64,000 nt of DNA from contig NZ_CP133720.1 of assembly GCF_031326225.1 (NCBI RefSeq), positions 2,356,001-2,420,000 of the forward strand. The letters run 5' to 3'. A program made the translations under genes and the position numbers. Origin of the DNA: Undibacterium cyanobacteriorum. GTDB taxonomy: Bacteria > Pseudomonadota > Gammaproteobacteria > Burkholderiales > Burkholderiaceae_D. The notes under the pieces were generated by a model. The model saw only the letters and a program-made list of their open reading frames with translations. It was not told where the DNA came from and made no database searches. Of the stretch, positions 9,387-17,769 are shown piece after piece (the first letter of the stretch is position 1; each line of letters starts with the position of its first letter).

Positions 9387-10247
9387 ATGAAACCAAGTAA
9401 TCTCGTTTTGCAAAGCGCTACAGGCTCCTTGATCATGCAACAGGGGCTCATACAAGAATTCGCGCTCGCTTTAAATGCGAAAATCACGGAGCAAATGGCG
9501 AATGGATGTATCCGCTTGCATCAAATCAGTTTAAGCGATGATTTGCGTGAAAGTATCGAGCATCGCTGTTTCCAAGCGAAAATCGACCTTTTCTGGGAAT
9601 CACAGCAACGCCAATTGAGTGACTTCAAATTGGTGGCGATGGATATGGATTCGACCTTAATCACCATTGAATGCATCGATGAGATCGCCGATATGCAAGG
9701 CCTAAAACCACAGGTCTCTGAAATTACCGAAGCAGCGATGCGTGGTGAGCTCGACTTTCAAGAAAGTTTACAACGACGCGTGGCTTTACTGAAAGGCTTA
9801 GATGCCAACGCTCTAGACCGTGTCTTTGAAGAGCGCCTACGTTTATCACCGGGGGCTGAAATCATGCTGCAAAACGTACAACGAGCCGGTCTCAAAACGC
9901 TGCTAGTTTCTGGTGGCTTCACCTTCTTTACCAAACGTTTACAGCAAGCCTTACAACTCGACTATACCCATGCTAACGAACTGGAAATCATCGATGGCAA
10001 ACTCACTGGGAAAGTCATCGGCACGATTGTCGATGCGGAGGAAAAGAAACGCACCGTAGAACGCGTCTGCTCAGAGTTAGGCATTTCACCCTCGCAAGCC
10101 ATCGTCATGGGTGATGGGGCCAACGATCTCAAAATGATGTCTATCGCAGGTCTCTCAGTGGCCTTCCGAGCGAAACCTGTGGTACGCAAGCAAGCTTCTT
10201 TAGCCCTCAACTTCAATGGTTTGCACGGCGCCCTCAATTACCTCTGA
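9387..10247 (+). CDS. serB: Phosphoserine phosphatase SerB
   Basis: SerB dephosphorylates L-phosphoserine in the last step of serine synthesis. The HAD motif I is AMDMDSTLI (Asp nucleophile near residue 88), motif II LVSGGFTFF (Ser near 174) and motif III/IV a Lys followed by VMGDGANDLKMM near 240-250. The N-terminal 80 residues form the short ACT-like module usual for this family. The 286-residue length is normal. It begins 14 bp after mfd, so it is probably in the same unit, and is followed by a TTCG-loop terminator. Confidence 0.96.
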   Translation: MKPSNLVLQSATGSLIMQQGLIQEFALALNAKITEQMANGCIRLHQISLSDDLRESIEHRCFQAKIDLFWESQQRQLSDFKLVAMDMDSTLITIECIDEIADMQGLKPQVSEITEAAMRGELDFQESLQRRVALLKGLDANALDRVFEERLRLSPGAEIMLQNVQRAGLKTLLVSGGFTFFTKRLQQALQLDYTHANELEIIDGKLTGKVIGTIVDAEEKKRTVERVCSELGISPSQAIVMGDGANDLKMMSIAGLSVAFRAKPVVRKQASLALNFNGLHGALNYL

Positions 10248-10278
10248 TTTAGCAGGAGCACTTTCAGAACAAGAACAA

Positions 10279-10298
10279 AAGGGAACTTCGGTTCCCTT
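10279..10298 (+). terminator. Rho-independent terminator after serB
   Basis: A GGGAAC/GTTCCC stem with a TTCG loop is flanked by A and T runs, 31 bp after the serB stop. Confidence 0.85.
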
Positions 10299-10361
10299 CT
10301 GCATTTTTAAACTCCATCAATTTGCGCACGCCAATGCAAGGTCGATGTGCCAATCACCACC

Positions 10362-11093
10362 TTACTTGATGCGATACATCACGTTCACACTCATCGAGAA
10401 ACGTAATTGCGCAGGCACCGAAAAATCTCGAGGAATGAGTGTCATTTTCGGGCTACGATCTCGCACGGGTGGCGTTCCACCCAAACCTAATGCGCTCGCC
10501 ACCGCAGTCAATGATGTCTGAGAAACACCGGTCACGACGTCGAGCTTCACGCCCAACATATTCGACATATTCTTGGCTTGAATCTTGGCATCTTCCAATG
10601 CAAGGTTCAACATTTCCGCCTGAACTTGACTGAGATCGCTACGACCGAAATTGACGGTAAAATTACCGAGCGAAGGATTACGCGTCAATCCCTTGATCAG
10701 CTGATCCCACTGTTGAAGATCTCGCACAACCACATGAAATGATCGCATCAAGCGATATTTCTTTTGATTTTCGGGAGTATCTAAATATTCGACGGGACTA
10801 ATAAAGCGCTTGATATTCGCAGCGAGGATATCGTCGTCACTGATACCGAGTTCACGCAATAGTTTGAAAACATCCTCACTATCCCTCAACATCAATTCAA
10901 GACACTTTTCGGGGGCGGGATGTAGTTCAGTTAACTCGAAATTAATCTCTCCCATATCAGCAGAATAGGCCCGCACTACTTCACCACTGGCGTGGATAAA
11001 ACGATGATTCGGTAAATCACCGGCGTACACCATTTTCACTATCATCGCGGCTCCCAACAAGACGAGCTGCAAACATTTTTTAAATGAAATCAT
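10362..11093 (-). CDS. SIMPL (DUF541, YggE-like) domain protein with signal peptide
   Basis: SIMPL proteins are secreted or periplasmic; some (YggE) are tied to oxidative stress defence, but the molecular role is unclear. I chose the ATG at 11093 (MISFKKCLQ, 243 residues) because AAGGAG lies 6 bp upstream. A longer frame exists to 11165 but has no such site. Residues 1-24 form a signal peptide. The SIMPL core has the ASGEV start, the ISPVEYLDTPENQKKYRLMRSFHVVVRDL middle segment, and the ALEDAKIQAKNMSNMLGVKLDVVTGVS helix. It lies downstream of the BlaI/M56 genes on the same strand, after a 134-bp gap with a hairpin, so it could be the output gene of that cassette (inference). Confidence 0.85.
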   Translation of the reverse strand: MISFKKCLQLVLLGAAMIVKMVYAGDLPNHRFIHASGEVVRAYSADMGEINFELTELHPAPEKCLELMLRDSEDVFKLLRELGISDDDILAANIKRFISPVEYLDTPENQKKYRLMRSFHVVVRDLQQWDQLIKGLTRNPSLGNFTVNFGRSDLSQVQAEMLNLALEDAKIQAKNMSNMLGVKLDVVTGVSQTSLTAVASALGLGGTPPVRDRSPKMTLIPRDFSVPAQLRFSMSVNVMYRIK

Positions 11094-11104
11094 TCTTACT
11101 CCTT

Positions 11105-11141
11105 GGACGACGCACTTTGCACCTAAGCGCAGGCGTCGTCC
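11105..11141 (-). promoter_or_regulatory. Inverted repeat abutting the SIMPL ribosome site
   Basis: Perfect 9-bp arms GGACGACGC (11105-11113) and GCGTCGTCC (11133-11141) are separated by 19 bp. On the minus strand the 3' arm ends directly at the AAGGAG of the SIMPL gene. It could be a 3' hairpin of the M56 transcript or a structure that affects SIMPL translation. Confidence 0.45.
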
Positions 11142-11227
11142 CTGTATTTGTGTGTCACCAACCACCTAAGGACCGCCATCATCATTTGAATCGACGAGCA
11201 TGATTCGATGCGCTGATCGAGTTAATT

Positions 11228-13267
11228 TTACTTAGCCGTGCTCAGCTTCCAAACGTGGGCGAATTCAATTGTTGAAGCCACCGCCACACCGTTCATTTTG
11301 CTCGGGCTTGCTTTGCAGTTGCCAGACATGAGTGTCGCTACCAGGGATTTATCGAGCCCTCTAAAACCACTTGAACGCACCACTTTCACATTCGATATGC
11401 GACCATCGACCGATACGTCAATTTGCGCTTCAGTGATCCCTTCTTCTAAGTTTCGAACAGAAGCTTTTGGATACTCGGGTTTGCATTCGGCGCCGTCTAG
11501 ATGCACGATGGCGGCATGGGTTGTGTTTTGATCGAGGCTAGGAATATCGCGCTCATTGCTTTGCTGTACACGATTCACGAATGTCGACCAGTCTAAAGCA
11601 AGCGTGGTTTCAGAGGCGTACGCTTGACCATTGACTATGCCAGGCACTGCCTTGCACGAGGCCTTGCTGACCGCGTTCTTCAAGGCTTCATCAAGCTCCA
11701 CCAAACCACTCGACTTGATATTTGACACACTCAATATGCTTCCATTTTCAGCAACCGTCACCTTCACCATGCTTACCCCAGATGGCACGATTTTGTATGA
11801 AAGTGCGGGCAAGTTTGGACGGCAGTTCGCGTCACTGAGATCGATCCGAGGAGATTTGAATTGCAGTACTTTTCCATCCGGAGCGTCAATCAAATGGCTA
11901 GGAGCAGCTTGATTTGTTGTAGGCCGTTCAGAGGTGGTCTGTATGGATTCTGGCCTCAATAGTGGCATGGCCTCGAGCTCAACCACAGGAGTCGCGTGCA
12001 TCGCCAATTTCGTCACATCAGGCGTCGAACTCGACCCGCCATTCACGCCGCTCATCAAACTACCGGTTGAGTTCAAAGGCAAGTAAGACGGGGCATCGAG
12101 CGACTCATCAACTTTCGAAGGCGCTCCTGCAGGAATACTAGTGGAGGACAACTCTAGAGCGGTTGATTTCGCGCCAATATCCTCATTGCGATCACCAACT
12201 TCGGACGCTATCGTATTAGAAAAGTGTGGCTTGGGTAACTGCGTTTGTCTATCGATAAAATCTAGATTATCGGCTTGTGCGACCAAGGCTGCGCTCATTG
12301 CGACAACTCCCAAGGAAACTACCATACTGCGCCACCCAAACGATTGCTGTTGCGGGCGAATTAAGCGTGTAATACGAGACATAAGATCTCCTCCATGTGC
12401 TCCTAGAGCAAGTTGTGATGTGGAGAATTGGAACAATTCCAATTCTTGTAGAGCAAGAGCTAGGCGCCGCGGTTCACCTAGAATTTCAGCTGCGATATCG
12501 TCAGCTATATTCTCGCGTTCATAACAAATTTGTTTTGAAATCCACCACACCGCTGGGTGGTAGAAGAAAAGAATTTCAACGACGTTCTGCAATAGATTAA
12601 ATACGTAGTCGTAACGTTTGATGTGCGCCAATTCATGGGCCAAAAGAGCTTCGAGCATGCGCACATCTAACTTACAGACCAAAGCCGCTGGCAAAAGTAC
12701 CATCGGCTTAAAGCAACCCATGGTGACAGGCCCGACCACATGATTGACAACCCTCAGCTTGACACTAAGCTTGAGTTGAAGCTTTTTGCTGAGCTCATCA
12801 ACCATGTGCTGTAGATAAAAATGGTTTTGGTTTAAAGGATATCGACTTTGCCAGTGCATCCAGCTCAATCCCATTACAAAACGCAAGCTAAGCAAGCCGA
12901 CAATAGAAAGCCAAACGAAGACAATCTGATGGATGTGTTCAGCGATCATTTTTTCAAACGCCTGCAAGTATGAGCCTGTAGACGCGATTATGGCTATTGA
13001 GCTAAGTTGAAAAACAGGTTGAGCAGAGCTAAGTTGAGGGATAGTGACAGGGGCGCCTGCAACATTCATTTGAAGCAAAATCGAAATGAATGGAATGGAC
13101 AAACACAAGATCATTCCAAAACATGAAAGGGCATACACCAAGCGCGTCCTCTTTGGTGTCGCGATGCGTATTGCGACATACAAAAGGATGGCAATGGCAC
13201 TGAACTGCCACAACGAATGGAGCAAAGCCCAACCAATCGCTTCAATCAATGTGCTCAAAGCCTGCAT
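11228..13267 (-). CDS. M56 (BlaR1-like) membrane metallopeptidase with two TonB C-terminal domains
   Basis: This 679-residue protein has BlaR1-type topology. Hydrophobic segments lie near 10-33, 42-65 and 110-136. The M56 zinc protease domain follows, with HELAHIKRYD near 208-217 and ERENIADD (third ligand) about 40 residues later. A fourth membrane segment is near 310-333. The linker is rich in Ser/Pro/Thr. Where BlaR1 carries a penicillin-binding sensor, this protein has two TonB_C-like domains (about 480-575 and 588-679). Each opens with C[RK]PxxP and has a second Cys about 60 residues on (KASCKA, SGNCKA), suggesting one disulfide per domain. The M56 part is very similar to that of the next gene upstream, a tandem duplication. 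Its likely role is a membrane signalling protease acting on the BlaI-type repressor (inference). Confidence 0.85.
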   Translation of the reverse strand: MQALSTLIEAIGWALLHSLWQFSAIAILLYVAIRIATPKRTRLVYALSCFGMILCLSIPFISILLQMNVAGAPVTIPQLSSAQPVFQLSSIAIIASTGSYLQAFEKMIAEHIHQIVFVWLSIVGLLSLRFVMGLSWMHWQSRYPLNQNHFYLQHMVDELSKKLQLKLSVKLRVVNHVVGPVTMGCFKPMVLLPAALVCKLDVRMLEALLAHELAHIKRYDYVFNLLQNVVEILFFYHPAVWWISKQICYERENIADDIAAEILGEPRRLALALQELELFQFSTSQLALGAHGGDLMSRITRLIRPQQQSFGWRSMVVSLGVVAMSAALVAQADNLDFIDRQTQLPKPHFSNTIASEVGDRNEDIGAKSTALELSSTSIPAGAPSKVDESLDAPSYLPLNSTGSLMSGVNGGSSSTPDVTKLAMHATPVVELEAMPLLRPESIQTTSERPTTNQAAPSHLIDAPDGKVLQFKSPRIDLSDANCRPNLPALSYKIVPSGVSMVKVTVAENGSILSVSNIKSSGLVELDEALKNAVSKASCKAVPGIVNGQAYASETTLALDWSTFVNRVQQSNERDIPSLDQNTTHAAIVHLDGAECKPEYPKASVRNLEEGITEAQIDVSVDGRISNVKVVRSSGFRGLDKSLVATLMSGNCKASPSKMNGVAVASTIEFAHVWKLSTAK

Positions 13268-13377
13268 AGCAGCCCTTTCGTGTTTATTACAGATTCTTCA
13301 AACAAAAATTATTGCGTTCGAGTCGTATCCATTATCTTGAACATGGACCACCACTTCACTCTCGCACCAAGGGTCAA

Positions 13378-14946
13378 TTAGTCGAGTTTCCAGACGTACT
13401 CAACTCGAGCAGTCGTTGCAATTTTCTTTCCTGCGAGCTGTCCGGGCGTTGCCGTGCAAGTGCCAGACATGAGTTTCTCCGCTACAGCATTATCAAGGTT
13501 CACAAAGCCGCTGGTTTTCACCACATTAACCGCCTTGATTTGACCTGATTCGGACACCATGACGTCATAAGTCGAACGCCCTGTTTCTTCGTTTCTAAGA
13601 GAGCTCCTCGGATATTCTGGCTTACATTTTGAAGAACCAAAATCAATGCGGGCGGCAATTGACTGCGTCTTATCTGAGCTATTTGATTTTTGATTTGACG
13701 CCTTCGCATCTTTCTGTTTTTGGTCTACTCCAGATACTACTTTCGAATTTGGTTTTGATGCTTCCTTAGAATTTGAGACCGACTTAGCGTCAACCTTTTC
13801 AGCATGCACTTGATCTTCGTTAGTAATCATCGCTGGCAACACGTCACTCGAGTCGATGTCTCCCCTATCGCTTTCACTAACAATTATTTTGTCGCTTGTG
13901 GCTTTGCGAATCTTTACTTCGGGCGCTCCAAGAATAACGGTTGCATGTGCGGCCATTGCCACACAAACGCCAGCCACGCCGATTGTCATGACCGCGGTTT
14001 TCCAATGCATACGATGCGTTTCAGGGCGCACCAGACGTTTGATTCTTAACATAAGGTTTCCTCCATGTGCCGCTAGGGCAAGTTGAGATTGAACAAATTG
14101 GAGATGCTCCAACTGTTGTAAGGCAAGTGCTAGGCGCCGCGGTTCGCCTATCACTTGGACTGCTAAATCATCGGCAATATTTTCTCGTTCGTCGCGAATC
14201 CGTTTCGATATCCACCAAATGACAGGGTGGAAGAACAAGACAATCTCGATCACGTTTTGCAATAGATTCAAAACAAAGTCGTAACGCCGTATGTGCGCCA
14301 GTTCGTGTGCCAACAGTGCTTCGAGGTGTGCAGGTGCCATCCCAGTCAGTAATGACCCAGGCACTAAAATCAAAGGGCGCAAACAACCTATCGTGATCGG
14401 GCCACTCAGTTCATCAACAACACGAATCACCACTCTTCCCTGCATCGCGAAGGCCCGCGTCAAGCGATCAACGCAAGCTTGTAATTGCGGATCATGGTAA
14501 GAACGCGTATCACTGTGATAGCCTTGCAGCCACACTAATCCCAGAACAAATCGAAGCCCGAGCAAACTTACTCCCAACATCCACACGGCAAGTACATACG
14601 GCATGAGGAGTGGCAGGAATTGCGGAAAGTTCTCCATCTTCGACATCGACACCGATGTCGTTGCGGCGCCCAGCATGACGACTTCCGAATTCACGCCTAA
14701 GGTCGCCATTTGCAGGTATTGAGAAAAGGTAGAGAGCGGCCACAACACGGCGCATAGCATCGCAATGTTCAAACTGAGATAACGTGTTTGCGGACTTGCA
14801 TTGCGCAACGCGAATTGACAAAAAGCAGTGACGACTCCCAAAACACAGGCCTGCCATAAAAAATGGATTAGCGCCCAAGCCAGCGCCAGCAACAATGGCG
14901 TGAGTTGTGGATGAATTTGATCGTGCAAGTGAAAATAGGCGTTCAT
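13378..14946 (-). CDS. M56 (BlaR1-like) membrane metallopeptidase with one TonB C-terminal domain
   Basis: This is a 522-residue paralogue of the downstream gene. Membrane segments lie near 15-38, 45-70 and 105-135. The M56 motif HELAHIRRYD is near 213-222, with ERENIADD after it, and a fourth membrane segment lies near 310-332. A Lys/Ser-rich linker (about 375-435) leads to a single C-terminal TonB_C-like domain (about 438-522) with a KCKPEYP start and a SGTCTATPG second Cys. The start at 14946 overlaps the end of the BlaI gene by 4 bp (translational coupling). A ribosome site lies inside the BlaI end. The proline-rich periplasm-spanning region of true TonB is absent, so energy transduction is unlikely; the domain may bind a ligand or partner (inference). 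Confidence 0.87.
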   Translation of the reverse strand: MNAYFHLHDQIHPQLTPLLLALAWALIHFLWQACVLGVVTAFCQFALRNASPQTRYLSLNIAMLCAVLWPLSTFSQYLQMATLGVNSEVVMLGAATTSVSMSKMENFPQFLPLLMPYVLAVWMLGVSLLGLRFVLGLVWLQGYHSDTRSYHDPQLQACVDRLTRAFAMQGRVVIRVVDELSGPITIGCLRPLILVPGSLLTGMAPAHLEALLAHELAHIRRYDFVLNLLQNVIEIVLFFHPVIWWISKRIRDERENIADDLAVQVIGEPRRLALALQQLEHLQFVQSQLALAAHGGNLMLRIKRLVRPETHRMHWKTAVMTIGVAGVCVAMAAHATVILGAPEVKIRKATSDKIIVSESDRGDIDSSDVLPAMITNEDQVHAEKVDAKSVSNSKEASKPNSKVVSGVDQKQKDAKASNQKSNSSDKTQSIAARIDFGSSKCKPEYPRSSLRNEETGRSTYDVMVSESGQIKAVNVVKTSGFVNLDNAVAEKLMSGTCTATPGQLAGKKIATTARVEYVWKLD

Positions 14947-15341
14947 GAGGCGTCCTCATCTTCGCTCAATAATTTTTGAATTTCGGCTCGCTCTTCTTTG
15001 GAAACGTGACTACGCAAGGCAGCCAACACCAGCGCTTTGGCGGAGCCAGCGAAGGCTTTCTGCACGAGATCTTTGATCAAATTCGTTTGTACGCTGTCTT
15101 GCTCCGCAAGCGCTTCGTAGACATGCGCCTTTTGGCTTTCGTCGCGCGCCAATTGTCCTTTGCCGTGCATGACCTGTAAGAGACGCAACACCGACGCATA
15201 GGCAAGATCAGGACGCTCTTTGATTGCATGTTCATGCACTTGCTTCGCGGTCGCTGGACCGATTTCCCACAGCACACGCATCATTTGCATCTCTGCTGGT
15301 GTTGGCTTTACGCTAGCCTTCGTTTTCTTAGTCAAAACCAC
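14943..15341 (-). CDS. BlaI/MecI/CopY family transcriptional repressor
   Basis: This 132-residue winged-helix repressor has the family pattern TPAEMQMMRVLWEIGPATAKQVHE, a recognition region near LAYASVLRLLQVMHGKGQLARDE, and a C-terminal dimerisation part with AFAGSAKALVLAAL. In staphylococcal BlaI/MecI the protease BlaR1 cuts at an Asn-Phe bond at the position corresponding to VLAA here. That bond is missing, so cleavage, if any, must occur elsewhere. The start is GTG at 15341, supported by GAGGAG 7 bp upstream. It overlaps the first M56 gene by 4 bp. Two palindromes in its own promoter suggest autoregulation. Confidence 0.92.
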   Translation of the reverse strand: MVLTKKTKASVKPTPAEMQMMRVLWEIGPATAKQVHEHAIKERPDLAYASVLRLLQVMHGKGQLARDESQKAHVYEALAEQDSVQTNLIKDLVQKAFAGSAKALVLAALRSHVSKEERAEIQKLLSEDEDAS

Positions 15342-15379
15342 GACTTTCTCCTCACATCGATTGCATCGAAACAGATAGC

Positions 15380-15432
15380 ATTACAAAATAAATAAAACTA
15401 GATCACAAGATCTAGATTATTTGATCTAGATC
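15380..15432 (-). promoter_or_regulatory. Promoter with two overlapping operator palindromes for the BlaI-M56 operon
   Basis: On the minus strand a -35 TTGTGA (15408-15403) and a -10 TGTAAT (15385-15380) are separated by exactly 17 bp. Inverted repeat 1 (15398-15415) has perfect arms CTAGATC and GATCTAG around 4 bp and covers the -35. Inverted repeat 2 (15409-15432) has perfect 9-bp arms GATCTAGAT and ATCTAGATC around 6 bp and shares seven bases with the first. A further half-site TCTAGA lies at 15439-15444. This is the expected position for a repressor that blocks RNA polymerase. The rest of the gap up to 15660 holds no gene I can support; the next gene's ribosome site is at its right end. 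Confidence 0.75.
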
Positions 15433-15660
15433 TGTTTGTCTAGAAGTTTTTAAAAGTTTTTATGCTGCCATGCAATACGATGTGGATCAGCGTAGAGAAT
15501 TGAATCAGATTGGTCGCCCCACAGACGAGCACCACTCATTAGCAAGCAACAATATGCTTGCGGTCGAGTTTTTCTCCCCAAGCAAGAAGAGAGTCGGTAA
15601 GATATCTTTTGTTAAAGGTCGCAACACACTTGCGATGCCCCAACCTAAAAAGGAGTCACA

Positions 15661-16353
15661 ATGATCGACGTTTATTCATGGCCTACGCCGAATGGTCACA
15701 AAATTCACATCATGCTCGAAGAATGTGGTCTGCCCTACCGCGCCATCCCCGTCGACATCAGTGCGGGCGATCAATTCAAACCCGAGTTTCTCGCCATTTC
15801 ACCGAACAACAAAATCCCCGCAATTGTTGACGCTGATGGACCTAGCGGTAAGCCGATTGCGCTGTTCGAGTCGGGCGCCATCTTGGTCTACTTGGCCAGC
15901 AAAGTGAACCGATTCCTTGGCAATAACGACCGTGAAAAATTCGAGACCCTACAATGGCTGATGTTTCAGATGGGTGGCTTAGGTCCGATGCTGGGACAAG
16001 CACATCACTTCCGCATCTATGCCCCAGAAAAAATTGAGTACGCCTACAATCGCTACACCAACGAAGCACATCGCTTATACAACGTTCTTGAAAAACGTTT
16101 GTCGCAATCGGCTTTCTTAGCCGGTGAAGAATACAGTATCGCCGATGTCGCTTGCTTTCCTTGGACACGTTCGGCGGCAAATCAAGGAATACAATGGGAA
16201 GAATTCCCCCATACGAAAAAGTGGTTCGATACGATTAATGAGCGCCCAGCCGTACAACGTGGTTTACAAGTTTTAGCGAAACAACGTAAGCCCTTGACGG
16301 ACGACAAAGCCAAAGATATTTTGTTTGGCAAGACCCAATATGCAAAGCATTAG
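15661..16353 (+). CDS. yfcG: Glutathione transferase, YfcG-like disulfide-bond oxidoreductase
   Basis: Members of this Nu-class GST group (YfcG/YghU) have disulfide-bond reductase activity using glutathione. The 230 residues have an N-terminal thioredoxin-like domain with the family-typical PTPNGHKIHIMLEE (Thr and Asn near residues 9-11 in the active site), SPNNKIPAIVD and ESGAILVYLA (glutathione Glu-Ser pair). The C-terminal helical domain has QMGGLGPMLGQAHHF and YSIADVACFPW. A strong ribosome site (AAGGAG, 6 bp before the ATG) supports the start. It is transcribed away from the BlaI operon; no operon partner is evident. Confidence 0.92.
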   Translation: MIDVYSWPTPNGHKIHIMLEECGLPYRAIPVDISAGDQFKPEFLAISPNNKIPAIVDADGPSGKPIALFESGAILVYLASKVNRFLGNNDREKFETLQWLMFQMGGLGPMLGQAHHFRIYAPEKIEYAYNRYTNEAHRLYNVLEKRLSQSAFLAGEEYSIADVACFPWTRSAANQGIQWEEFPHTKKWFDTINERPAVQRGLQVLAKQRKPLTDDKAKDILFGKTQYAKH

Positions 16354-16449
16354 TGAGTAACCGAAATAAAGACAGATAAAACAGATGACAAGTTCAACTT
16401 GTTAGCCTCAACGTAGCAAAATCATCACCAACAAAAGGATAAACATTGT

Positions 16450-17685
16450 ATGCGCCGCGCACCCAAAAAGAAGATTCAGAAATTGGCTGGCGACGCTCTT
16501 CGTATCGCGAATTTAGCGCAAGCCATTTCCCAAGCCGGTAGCCGACTCGAAGATCAAGATTGGCAGAATTTACTCGACAGCTTAGTTGAGAAAAATTTAG
16601 AAATGCGCCATCAAAGTGTCCTTGACTCTGCAGCTGAGCACGTATTCTCCAACTTCCCAGATGCCTACGAAATTCTGATCGAGTCGATTGAGTCGACCGC
16701 GACCTCAGGGCGTGTGAAAGACGGAGATACAGAATATGAAGTGATCCTGATTGCGGCGCCGATATTAGCGTGGAGTCGGTTCGAGATTTTTTCAGGCGCA
16801 ATCCCAGCGGAGATTTTACGTTCACTGACTAACAGCTGGCGCGAATCACTGTTATGCAAAGGCGTTCAAGTGAGTCTCCTACCGAACTTATTCTCGATCG
16901 ATCAATTACCACAAACCTACTGCGACGTGAACGATCTGATGCAGCATACGGCAAAGGATTTCTTGAAAAATAAAAGCGCCAGCTTACCAAAAGATTTACC
17001 AAAGACGGTGCCATTTTTGGCCGATAGTCGCTATCTCTTGGGCGTTGTCTTGGCACCGATCAATTCGCCAGTATTTCAATGGCAAATGACACCCTCACCT
17101 TTTGACGTTACCAAGGCCAAAGAAGCCACCCTACTGATTTGGAAGCAACGTGCCCACGCTGAGATTGCACACATGCTACCCGGCTGTGGCTTCGAGTTCT
17201 TATTACCGGAGGCGTATTACTCAGCTTGTCGCGAAGCCGACATTTTGATACGCCCTATTTCGATACGCTCGGCAGTGTTCTATCTCACGCAAACCTTGAA
17301 CATCGAAGCTTCCGAACTAGGCGCGATTATTGGTCGCTTTGGTCCAGAAACCTATCCAGATCAAGTCGATGAATTGAGAGTCGGCTTCACGCTACGCCAG
17401 CACCCAGAAATCATCTACGGCGTGATCTGGCCACTCTATCAACAAGAAGACGAAATCAATGCGTTGATCGGTCCCTCACTACAAGATGCCACTGATCGAT
17501 CTGGTGAAATTCCTGCGCTTCTCGCTGAGAGTGGCGTGACGAATATCCGCATTTTGGAAGACATCTTCGGCATGGAATATTGCGACGATTGTCAGGCACC
17601 GTTATACGCCGATGCCGAAGGCGAATTAGTCCATCCTGAAATGCCTGAAGATGCACCGCCGGAAGGTTCTGTGCATCTACACTGA
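16450..17685 (+). CDS. DUF2863 family protein
   Basis: This 411-residue soluble protein of unknown function resembles DUF2863 proteins, which I know mainly from Burkholderiales. It has a basic N-terminus (MRRAPKKKIQKLAGDALRIANLA), a helical region, an EYEVILIAAPILAWSRFEIFSG segment near 96-120, a second alpha/beta part with FLADSRYLLGVVLAP near 195-210, and a C-terminal DCQAPLYADAEGELVHPEMPEDA segment near 380-400 with two Cys (CDDC) that could bind metal. An aaaggat ribosome site precedes the ATG. A terminator follows, so it seems monocistronic. Confidence 0.82.
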   Translation: MRRAPKKKIQKLAGDALRIANLAQAISQAGSRLEDQDWQNLLDSLVEKNLEMRHQSVLDSAAEHVFSNFPDAYEILIESIESTATSGRVKDGDTEYEVILIAAPILAWSRFEIFSGAIPAEILRSLTNSWRESLLCKGVQVSLLPNLFSIDQLPQTYCDVNDLMQHTAKDFLKNKSASLPKDLPKTVPFLADSRYLLGVVLAPINSPVFQWQMTPSPFDVTKAKEATLLIWKQRAHAEIAHMLPGCGFEFLLPEAYYSACREADILIRPISIRSAVFYLTQTLNIEASELGAIIGRFGPETYPDQVDELRVGFTLRQHPEIIYGVIWPLYQQEDEINALIGPSLQDATDRSGEIPALLAESGVTNIRILEDIFGMEYCDDCQAPLYADAEGELVHPEMPEDAPPEGSVHLH

Positions 17686-17724
17686 GATACCTTCTAGAAG
17701 TTCTATTACAGTTCGAGATTCAAT

Positions 17725-17756
17725 AAAAAAGGAGCGATTTATTCGCTCCTTTTTTA
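17725..17756. terminator. Bidirectional rho-independent terminator
   Basis: Arms GGAGCGA (17731-17737) and TCGCTCC (17743-17749) are flanked by A6 and T7. It sits between the convergent DUF2863 and CYTH genes and can serve both. Confidence 0.92.
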
Positions 17757-17769
17757 TTATTTGGCGCCA

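Noticed and set aside
15470..15664. 64-codon plus-strand frame ending in ATGA overlap with the YfcG-like gene
   Set aside because: No ribosome site and no family-like composition; the overlap is probably chance, as the region is the yfcG leader.
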